Assembly (NCBI GenBank): GCA_017416145.1
Contig: JAFQDD010000008.1
Coordinates: 124,001 to 188,000, forward strand
Source of the DNA: Spirochaetaceae bacterium
Lineage (GTDB): Bacteria; Spirochaetota; Spirochaetia; Treponematales; Treponemataceae
Direction of reading: 5' to 3'
DNA length: 64,000 nt
Numbering within the stretch: position 1 is the first letter of the stretch; every line of letters starts with the position of its first letter. Positions 8,974 through 14,663 of this stretch are shown here, one piece after another. A program made the position numbers and the translations under genes. The notes beneath the pieces are model-generated. The model saw only the letters and a list, made by a program, of their open reading frames with translations, searched no databases and was not told where the DNA came from.

Positions 8974-9960
8974 TCAGATTGCTTTGACTTTCGTCTTTTT
9001 CTTCTTTTTACGCTTTTCTCTAACCGGTTTTTCTTTTAAAATTAAACTAGCAAGAAAAGTCGCTACCAAACAAATTGATGAAACACAAATTGTACCAATC
9101 CAACCAGAGTTTGCAAACGGAAGCTGAATATTCATTCCAAAAAAGCTAACAATTAGAGTTGGAACATTTAGTACAAGAGAAACCACAGTCAATCTTTTCA
9201 TAACAATATTCAAATTGTTAGAAATAACCGAAGCAAAAGCATCCATCATTCCAGACAAAATATTAGAATAAATATCTGTCATTTCGATTGCCTGTCTGTT
9301 ATCAATAGCAATATCCTCAAGAAAATCCTTTTGATCTTCGTCAAGATAAATACCCTTCATCTTAGATAACTTCTCAATCAACAATTGGTTACTCTTTAAA
9401 GAAGTCGTAAAATATTCCAAAGATTTTTCCAAGTTAAAAAGCTGAATAAGCTCATTATTTTTTACAGACATTTGAAGTTCGCCTTGGATAGTAATAGTTC
9501 GGCGATTTATTTCCTTTAGGTACCGTAAAAAATTGCTATCAGTTCGGCTCATAATCTTCAAAATAAAAGTCAAAAAATTTTCAATAGAAATATTTTTTAT
9601 TCGATTGGAAGAAACATCCTTTAGAACCTCGCAATCCGTCCAACAAATTGTAATAATTTTGTCCGAAAACAAAACAATACCCAAAGGAATTGTGAGATAA
9701 GTAACATCATTTTCAGGATTAAAAAGTGGTAAACGAAAGATAAAAAGAGTATATTCGTCATCAGGCTCAATACGAGACATCTCGTCCTGGTCAAGAATAT
9801 CCAAAATATGTTCCTGAGAAACATGATATTCCTGCTCCAAAATCTTAATATCATCTCGAGTAACAGAACGAGCATCTATCCAAGTTTTTTTGCCTAAATC
9901 CAACTCCTCTTTTTCAAGGTGGATAAGTTTATTATTTTCTTGCTGCCAAAAAGTAATCAT
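8974..9960 (-). CDS. corA: CorA-type magnesium transporter
   Basis: Pentameric inner-membrane Mg2+ (Co2+) channel. The 328-residue protein has the soluble N-terminal funnel domain, a long helix and two C-terminal membrane helices. The diagnostic GMN triplet is near residue 275 (SFFGMNIQLPF). The tail is extremely basic (KRKKKKKTKVK). The ATG at 9960 follows AAAAGGA. A 24-codon ORF with a strong ribosome binding site sits upstream in the same frame, separated by one TAA, and could be a leader peptide. No M-box-like riboswitch was seen. Confidence 0.93.
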   Translation of the reverse strand: MITFWQQENNKLIHLEKEELDLGKKTWIDARSVTRDDIKILEQEYHVSQEHILDILDQDEMSRIEPDDEYTLFIFRLPLFNPENDVTYLTIPLGIVLFSDKIITICWTDCEVLKDVSSNRIKNISIENFLTFILKIMSRTDSNFLRYLKEINRRTITIQGELQMSVKNNELIQLFNLEKSLEYFTTSLKSNQLLIEKLSKMKGIYLDEDQKDFLEDIAIDNRQAIEMTDIYSNILSGMMDAFASVISNNLNIVMKRLTVVSLVLNVPTLIVSFFGMNIQLPFANSGWIGTICVSSICLVATFLASLILKEKPVREKRKKKKKTKVKAI

Positions 9961-9990
9961 AGTATTTTCCTTTTGCGCACAAGAACTGAT

Positions 9991-10065
9991 TTAGTTTATT
10001 CCTAGCTCTGGCGCATTTTGGTTTAGTTGAGAAAAATTGCGTTTACTGCCCGAGTCCGCATCCAT
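9991..10065 (-). CDS. 24-residue upstream ORF, possible corA leader peptide
   Basis: ATG at 10065 is preceded by GGAGG with 6-nt spacing, the best ribosome binding site in this region. The ORF encodes MDADSGSKRNFSQLNQNAPE plus LGIN and stops with TAA 30 nt before corA. It is in frame with corA, so a single stop separates them. Short leader ORFs control corA and mgtA in enterobacteria (corL, mgtL). That comparison is by position only; the sequence is not related. Alternatives are an N-terminal extension of CorA inactivated by a stop, or a chance ORF. Confidence 0.5.
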   Translation of the reverse strand: MDADSGSKRNFSQLNQNAPELGIN

Positions 10066-10098
10066 AATGCACCTCCAAAAATAAATATTTCTAAAATA

Positions 10099-10127
10099 AT
10101 TTTATAATTTTATAGACTTTTTTTCAA
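10099..10127 (-). promoter_or_regulatory. Probable promoter of corA leader ORF and corA
   Basis: Minus-strand TTGAAA (10127-10122), 17-bp spacer, TAAAAT (10104-10099). The predicted start leaves a leader of about 27 nt before the 24-codon ORF. Confidence 0.5.
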
Positions 10128-10156
10128 GGAATTTGAGAATATTTGTCTTTTTTTTA

Positions 10157-10258
10157 CGAAGCAGCTGATACCCAACCCGCTATCCAGCCTTCGCCTCCTC
10201 GGCTCATCCCCAGCTTCCGCCGGGGACTTCGGGCTTCCTATCGGGGCTAGTTGCTGAT
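10157..10258. repeat. GC-rich structured intergenic island
   Basis: About 100 bp of markedly GC-rich sequence in an AT-rich gap (9961-10289). It contains several short stems, for example CCCC/GGGG around CAGCTTCCGC and AGCC/GGCT arms. It is bounded by GCTGATA direct repeats (10164-10170 and 10252-10258). Composition and structure suggest a small dispersed repeat, but only one copy is in this window. The same strand downstream of the GH5 gene could use it as a 3' structure. Confidence 0.45.
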
Positions 10259-10289
10259 AAACAACCAAAAAAAACTTTGCATTTACAAA

Positions 10290-11585
10290 TTACTTTGCAA
10301 CTACAGTTTTTTCTTTAAAATATTTAGAAATTACAGGACCTAAAGATTTATTCATTGTTGAATCTCCGCCCATAGCCCAAGCTTCTTTGATTTGCTCAAA
10401 AGAAGATTTTTCAAGATTTACAGAAGTTACAGCCAAAGATTGATTATAAATTCCCCAATTTCCTTGAGAATACATAGTTTTGTAAGTCCAAGTTGTCCAG
10501 TTTATGCCAGATTCATTTAGCAAAGCCAAGCCTTCATCCCAAGCATCAATATTATAGTAAAAACAAAACTCTCCCATAAAAGAAGGCACATTGTAATTAG
10601 CACTGGCAATCTTATCGAGTTTGTCTTTCATTCCCTTAATTTGAGCACCAGTTAAATTATTCAAATCACTATTTGTATATTGATGATATTCATACATCAC
10701 ATTTTCCCAGCCGTATTCTTTTGGGGCTGGCAAATCCACAGGATCCCAAGTTGCTTCCATTATGATAAGGTGGTCTTTATCAATTTTTCTAATGCGATTG
10801 TAAGTTTCATCGTAAATATCCCAAAGGATTTTGTGAAGTTCTGCTTCATTTTTTGTAAGTTTTGAATTGTAGCGATAAGTACAATATGGTTCATTCATTA
10901 AATCATATCCTGCCACAATAGGATTTCCTTCATAACGAGCAGCTATATCTTCCCAAATTTTATAGAACAAAGCTTGATTTTCTGGAGCATTTTCTCCAAA
11001 GAAAAACTCAGAAGCCTCTTCTTTTTTGTTTACACCATCTTTTCCAGAGTGGTCAGAACCGTTTTGAGAGCCAGGACATCCATGAAAATCTAAAATCACA
11101 TAAATTCCTCTTTTTCCAGCTTCTTCTATAAACCAATCAATTCTTTCAAAAGCGTTTTCATAATAATTATTGTTTTCATCCACTAAATTTCTGTACCAAA
11201 ATGGAAGCCGAATACAGTTCATACCAAGTTCAGCACAATTATCAAAATCTTTTTCACTCCAATAGGCATCTTGATAAACATCAATTAGCTCATACATTTT
11301 GTCTTTACCAAATTTTTCTGTAAGATATTGATAAATTGTAGTTTCATCTCGGATTTTTGCAGTATTTTTTGTGGCAGTCATCCACAATTCTTGAAAAAGA
11401 TAACCTCCGGCGTTTGTTCCTCGAAGATTTACAACCTTCCCTTTTCCATAATTTGATTTTAAGTTTTTTCCATCTGCTTTTAGAAAATCTTTTTGCGTAA
11501 TGGAATTACCACAAGATGTAAAAATTAGCACAAAACTCAAAATCAAGAAAGATTTAAAAATCAATTTTTTACCAATTTTTTTCAT
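10290..11585 (-). CDS. Glycoside hydrolase family 5 lipoprotein
   Basis: Predicted cell-surface endo-beta-glucanase or related beta-glycosidase. The 431-residue protein has a lipoprotein signal (SFVLIFTSC, lipidated cysteine about residue 25) and a GH5 TIM barrel with VVNLRGTNAGG, MNCIRLPFWY, YVILDFHGCPGSQNG and YDLMNEPY. The predicted acid/base Glu is 232. YEYHQY and MGEFCFY (nucleophile Glu 339) follow. The complete catalytic set is present. It is monocistronic, with AAGGA before the ATG. The substrate cannot be assigned; cellulose, mixed-linkage glucan and exo-beta-1,3-glucan are all possible in GH5. Confidence 0.88.
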   Translation of the reverse strand: MKKIGKKLIFKSFLILSFVLIFTSCGNSITQKDFLKADGKNLKSNYGKGKVVNLRGTNAGGYLFQELWMTATKNTAKIRDETTIYQYLTEKFGKDKMYELIDVYQDAYWSEKDFDNCAELGMNCIRLPFWYRNLVDENNNYYENAFERIDWFIEEAGKRGIYVILDFHGCPGSQNGSDHSGKDGVNKKEEASEFFFGENAPENQALFYKIWEDIAARYEGNPIVAGYDLMNEPYCTYRYNSKLTKNEAELHKILWDIYDETYNRIRKIDKDHLIIMEATWDPVDLPAPKEYGWENVMYEYHQYTNSDLNNLTGAQIKGMKDKLDKIASANYNVPSFMGEFCFYYNIDAWDEGLALLNESGINWTTWTYKTMYSQGNWGIYNQSLAVTSVNLEKSSFEQIKEAWAMGGDSTMNKSLGPVISKYFKEKTVVAK

Positions 11586-11696
11586 ATTAAATCCTTTATT
11601 TTTAAGTATGTTTGCGAAAACATTTATATTATATCATTAACCTTGTTTTTTGTAAAATTTTTAATTATTTTTCAATACTTTTTTGAACAAATGTAA

Positions 11697-11702
11697 TATA
11701 AT
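11697..11702 (+). promoter_or_regulatory. -10 box of nfeD, leaderless type
   Basis: TATAAT followed by exactly 6 nt and then the ATG at 11709; no ribosome binding site. No convincing -35 was seen. Confidence 0.45.
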
Positions 11703-11708
11703 ATTTTT

Positions 11709-12191
11709 ATGATGAATTTTATTTTACAAAACTTGCCATGGTTTTGGCTTGGCATGGCTATTATTTTTACATTGATTGAAGTTTTTACAGCTGGTTTAAC
11801 AACTATTTGGTTTGCAATTGGTTCTGTTCCAATGATTTTTTTATCATTTTTACCAATTCCATTTCTCTATCAAGTTTTAATTATGCTAGTGATTTCTATT
11901 GTGCTTATGATTTTCACTCGCCCTTTTGCAATGAAAAAGCTAAATGCAAACAAAGAAAAAACTAATGTAGATGCTTTGATTGGGAAAACTTGCCTTGTTA
12001 CAAAAAAAATTACAAAGTTTGAAAAAGGTGAAGTTAAAATTGATGGAAAAATCTGGACTGCAAAATCCACTTCTGAAGAAGATTTAGAAGAAGGTTCTGA
12101 ATGTCTTTTGCAAAGTATTGAAGGCGTAACAGCCATTGTATCAAAAAAAATAACTAAATTTTATAGGAGTAAAAAAAGCAACTTCTCCTAA
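11709..12191 (+). CDS. NfeD-family membrane protein
   Basis: Short NfeD (NfeD1b type), the usual partner of SPFH/flotillin-like proteins in membrane organisation. The 160-residue protein has an N-terminal membrane helix, a pair of helices (about 38-80, with EVFTAGLTTIWFAIGS) and a C-terminal OB-fold domain (DALIGKTCLVTKKI...KIDGKIWTAKS). The last ten residues, FYRSKKSNFS, are encoded by the first unit of the tandem repeat described below. The stop codon lies inside that unit's conserved loop, so the C-terminus was probably altered when the repeat arrived. Confidence 0.88.
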   Translation: MMNFILQNLPWFWLGMAIIFTLIEVFTAGLTTIWFAIGSVPMIFLSFLPIPFLYQVLIMLVISIVLMIFTRPFAMKKLNANKEKTNVDALIGKTCLVTKKITKFEKGEVKIDGKIWTAKSTSEEDLEEGSECLLQSIEGVTAIVSKKITKFYRSKKSNFS

Positions 12192-12314
12192 AATTGCGTC
12201 GAAGTTGTTTTCTATAAAGTTTGCGTTGCAAACTTTATAATCTTTCGCTGTTTCTCACTTCATTGCGAAACAGCTTAAAAAGTATACTCGGAAGTTGAAA
12301 CTTCCTCATAAACT
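12159..12314 (+). repeat. Structured SD-bounded repeat, family R2, unit A
   Basis: First of two tandem units of 156 and 158 bp between nfeD and the SPFH gene. Four hairpins lie in fixed order. The first is CAACTT/AAGTTG (12179-12207) with a 17-nt loop beginning CTCCTAAAAT. The second is TATAAAGTTTGC/GCAAACTTTATA (12213-12239). The third is GCTGTTTC/GAAACAGC (12247-12274). The fourth is AAAAAGT/ACTTTTT (12277-12318) enclosing GGAAGTT/AACTTCC. The unit begins with TTTTATAGGAGTAAAA, the same boundary sequence found at the start of unit B and just before the SPFH start codon. Arms vary between units with compensatory changes. Confidence 0.85.
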
Positions 12315-12472
12315 TTTTATAGGAGTATAAGATAAACACTTCTCCTAAAATAGCGTCGAAGTGTTTATCTGTAAAGTTTGCGTTGCAAACTTTCTTATCT
12401 TTTGCTGTTTTTCACTTTGTTGCAAAACAGCGTTAAAAAGTCAAATCGGAAATTGATATTTCCTCATTGACT
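12315..12472 (+). repeat. Structured SD-bounded repeat, family R2, unit B
   Basis: Second tandem unit with the same four hairpins. The first is GATAAACACTT/AAGTGTTTATC (12331-12369) with a loop differing from unit A at one base. The second is AAAGTTTGC/GCAAACTTT (12373-12393). The third is GCTGTTTT/AAAACAGC (12404-12431). The fourth is AAAAAGTCAA/TTGACTTTTT (12435-12476) enclosing GGAAAT/ATTTCC. The following boundary sequence TTTTATGGGAGTAAAA (12473-12488) supplies the SPFH ribosome binding site. Together with unit A this accounts for the whole 297-bp gap after nfeD. Confidence 0.85.
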
Positions 12473-12488
12473 TTTTATGGGAGTAAAA

Positions 12489-13376
12489 ATGGGAATCGGA
12501 ATTATTATCGGTTTAATCGTGTTTATTCTAATTTTGCTTGTAACAAATATTAGAATTGTTCCACAATCAGAAGCTTACATTATGGAGCGTTTGGGTGGAT
12601 ATTTAACCACTTGGCAAGTTGGACTTCACGTGAAAGTGCCTGTTATTGACAGAATTGCCAATAAGGTTTCTTTAAAAGAAAGAGTTTTGGATTTTCAACC
12701 ACAACCTGTTATCACAAAAGATAACGTAACAATGATGATTGATACAGTTATTTATTTTCAAATCACTGATCCAAAATTGTATACATACGGTGTTGAAAAT
12801 CCTATGAATGCAATTGAAAATCTTTCTGCTACAACTTTGCGTAACATTATTGGTGAACTTGAACTTGACGGAACTCTTACAAGTCGTGATGTTATTAACA
12901 CTAGAATGCGTGCTATTCTTGATGAAGCCACAGACCCTTGGGGAATTAAAGTTAATCGTGTGGAAGTTAAAAATATTATTCCACCAGAAACAATCCAAGA
13001 AGCTATGGAAAAACAAATGCGTGCAGAACGTGAACGCCGTGAAGCAATTCTTATTGCAGAAGGTCACAAACAATCTGCAATTCTAGAAGCTGAAGGTAAA
13101 AAAGCCGCTTTAATTTTGGAAGCTGAAGCTGAAAAAGAATCTCAAATCCAAAAAGCAAAAGGTGAAGCTGAAGCAATTCTTGCAATCCAAAAAGCAACTG
13201 CCGACGGTCTAGCAATGATAAAAGCTGTTGGCCTTGATGAAGCTGTTCTAAAACTAAGAAGTTTTGAAGCTTTTGAAAAAGCCGCCGACGGAAAAGCAAC
13301 AAAAATCATTATTCCATCTGATATTCAAAATTTAGCAGGAACAATTTCTGCGATTTCTGAAACAGTGAAAGGTTAA
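12489..13376 (+). CDS. SPFH/Band-7 domain protein (paraslipin, QmcA-like)
   Basis: Membrane-anchored oligomeric scaffold protein. The 295-residue product has one N-terminal membrane helix (about 2-22), the SPFH domain (RIVPQSEAYIMERLGG... to about residue 190) and a long alanine/glutamate-rich coiled coil (RREAILIAEGHKQSAILEAE...). A C-terminal helical cap follows. I start it at 12489 because GGGAG lies 5 nt upstream; an in-frame ATG at 12477 overlaps that site. It is paired with nfeD, the standard two-gene arrangement, but a tandem structured repeat separates them here. Confidence 0.93.
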   Translation: MGIGIIIGLIVFILILLVTNIRIVPQSEAYIMERLGGYLTTWQVGLHVKVPVIDRIANKVSLKERVLDFQPQPVITKDNVTMMIDTVIYFQITDPKLYTYGVENPMNAIENLSATTLRNIIGELELDGTLTSRDVINTRMRAILDEATDPWGIKVNRVEVKNIIPPETIQEAMEKQMRAERERREAILIAEGHKQSAILEAEGKKAALILEAEAEKESQIQKAKGEAEAILAIQKATADGLAMIKAVGLDEAVLKLRSFEAFEKAADGKATKIIIPSDIQNLAGTISAISETVKG

Positions 13377-13400
13377 ACATTTTTTGAAAAAAATGTTTTT
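13375..13400 (+). terminator. AT-only hairpin after SPFH gene
   Basis: AAACATTTTTT pairs with AAAAAATGTTT around a very short loop directly after the stop codon and is followed by T residues. It is weak because it lacks G-C pairs. Confidence 0.4.
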
Positions 13401-13415
13401 AAAAAACAAGGTTGA

Positions 13416-13570
13416 TTTTTCCCAAGACTTTGGGAAGAGTCAGCTTTGAAAAGCTGGGAAACTTTATGAGGGAGAGAAACCCTTTTTTTCGATAAAAAGG
13501 GTTCCTCTCCCTCATACTCCCTCTCTTCCCAAAAGAACGACCAAAGGGAGTTGCACCCCTTTGGAATCCC
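13416..13570 (+). repeat. Structured dispersed repeat, family R1, copy 2
   Basis: Second copy of the element at 936-1089, in the same orientation. H1 is TCCCAA/TTGGGA (13420-13435), H2 is CAGCTT/AAGCTG (13441-13456), H3 is a 17-position stem with one mismatch (13466-13482 with 13499-13515), and H4 is CCAAAGGG/CCCTTTGG (13541-13564). GGGAAGAG (13432-13439) can also pair with CTCTTCCC (13523-13530), giving a closing helix that competes with H1. The linker between H3 and H4, CCCAAAAGAACGACCAAAGG, is invariant between copies. It lies between convergent genes. Confidence 0.8.
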
Positions 13571-13622
13571 TGCGGATTGTGGTTCACTGTTAGTTTTGTA
13601 AGTTTAATTTTTGCATTAGATT

Positions 13623-14318
13623 TTACTTTTTGTATTTGATTTTTTTCTTCTCAATATGCTTATATATATTTTTTTTGAAATCTTTTGCGGAATGAAAAAA
13701 TTCTAGTTCAGATTTTGACATAGCATTTTTATCTGCCTTGTCTTTTGTTAATTCTAATGTACAAATTAAATCTGCAACTTGGAATAACTTATAATCAGAA
13801 GGTTTAACTTTTCTAAATTCAACCTTATCGAATAATGTTGAAAAAACAGTTGTAATTATTTTAGTTAATTCCCCTTGCCCATTATCATAATAATTTATAA
13901 TTAAATCAAAAGAGTTGAAAAAATCAAAATATAATTTTAATTCGTTTGAAAGTTGCTTTGCAAGTTTTGCTGTGTATGCAAAAACATTATCTTCACATTC
14001 TTTTTTATCAATTTTCACAATCAAATAATTAATATCTAACTTTCTTGTAAAGTGATACAAAGAATTAAACAGAGTTTTTCTATTTTCCATTAATTCATTT
14101 TTATAGAATTGTTCACGTCGAATTATGGGACCTGTATGAATTGCATGATTAGAATATCCAATATTTCTCAAATGTTCTTCTAAAGTTTTTATATTTTCTG
14201 TTATATTTACTGCTTGATTATGTAAAACAAGAGAAACATAATAATATGGATTTTTTGAATCATACTTCCCAAAATCACCAGATTCATCAATAAAAATGCT
14301 TAGTATTTTTTCTTGCAT
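13623..14318 (-). CDS. DUF3800 domain protein
   Basis: Family of unknown, RNase H-like predicted fold found in accessory genome regions. The 231-residue protein begins MQEKILSIFIDESGDFG, the DUF3800 N-terminal signature with IDESG. Later acidic positions (KPSDYKLFQVADLICTLEL) match the usual C-terminal QxADL motif. I start it at 14318, after GGAGAGAG. The frame stays open to 14429, but that upstream stretch is a structured leader RNA, not protein. The gene sits alone between convergent and divergent housekeeping genes, consistent with horizontal acquisition. Confidence 0.85.
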   Translation of the reverse strand: MQEKILSIFIDESGDFGKYDSKNPYYYVSLVLHNQAVNITENIKTLEEHLRNIGYSNHAIHTGPIIRREQFYKNELMENRKTLFNSLYHFTRKLDINYLIVKIDKKECEDNVFAYTAKLAKQLSNELKLYFDFFNSFDLIINYYDNGQGELTKIITTVFSTLFDKVEFRKVKPSDYKLFQVADLICTLELTKDKADKNAMSKSELEFFHSAKDFKKNIYKHIEKKKIKYKK

Positions 14319-14339
14319 ATAACTCTCTCCGCAAAAAAA

Positions 14340-14410
14340 AATAGCGGGGTAAATCCCCGCCTTTCGGTGGACCTGGGTCTTTCGACCAGCCCATAACCTT
14401 TCGGTCACTA
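14340..14410 (-). ncRNA. DUF3800-type leader RNA motif
   Basis: On the minus strand the leader forms three successive hairpins, each closed by a GAAA loop and spaced 18-19 nt. They are ACC/GGT (14405-14396), GGTC/GACC (14387-14376) and CCACC/GGCGG (14370-14357). A GC-rich hairpin GCGGGG/CCCCGC (14344-14360) followed by nine T comes next, terminator-like, just before the ribosome binding site of the DUF3800 gene. The third GAAA hairpin and the terminator share bases and are mutually exclusive. Several conserved RNA motifs upstream of DUF3800 genes are known; which class this belongs to was not determined. Confidence 0.7.
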
Positions 14411-14413
14411 TTA

Positions 14414-14442
14414 AATTTAAATGAACCATTTAATTTTGTCAA
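14414..14442 (-). promoter_or_regulatory. Promoter of DUF3800 leader RNA
   Basis: Minus-strand TTGACA (14442-14437), 17-bp spacer, TAAATT (14419-14414). The predicted start is a few bases before the first GAAA hairpin. A second TTGACA lies further upstream. The remaining gap to dnaE (14443-14651) shows nothing I can name. Confidence 0.55.
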
Positions 14443-14651
14443 TAACATTGTTGTCAATAAACTAGAATAAAATTATCAAAAGCATAGTAATTATTCATAA
14501 GTGGAATTAATTTAAAATCAGGATAATATTTTTTAAATTATCTAAATACGCTTAGTAACCGTTGTCGTCCCACCTGCAATTCCACACCTTCCCTTCCTAA
14601 AAATCCTTGCAGAATATTTCCAAAAAGCAATACATTTTCTCTAAAAAATGC

Positions 14652-14657
14652 TATAAT
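14652..14657 (+). promoter_or_regulatory. -10 box of dnaE, leaderless type
   Basis: TATAAT followed by 6 nt and the ATG at 14664. There is no ribosome binding site and no clear -35. Confidence 0.45.
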
Positions 14658-14663
14658 ACAAAT

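Noticed and set aside
9961-10140. M-box riboswitch before corA
   Set aside because: The leader is too short and lacks the expected conserved stems; it holds a short ORF instead.
12159-12488. CRISPR-like repeat array between nfeD and the SPFH gene
   Set aside because: There are only two long units with internal hairpins and no spacers, and no cas genes lie nearby.
13399-13587. 62-codon ORF on the minus strand
   Set aside because: It lies across R1 copy 2 in the opposite orientation to the ORF in copy 1; no start signal and no conserved peptide between copies.
14360-14410. tRNA 3'-half remnant upstream of the DUF3800 gene
   Set aside because: The segment loosely recalls a T-arm and acceptor end, but the loop is not a T-loop and the three GAAA hairpins explain the bases better.
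14319-14429. 37-residue N-terminal extension of the DUF3800 protein
   Set aside because: This stretch is the structured leader RNA. The DUF3800 signature and a good ribosome binding site begin at 14318.
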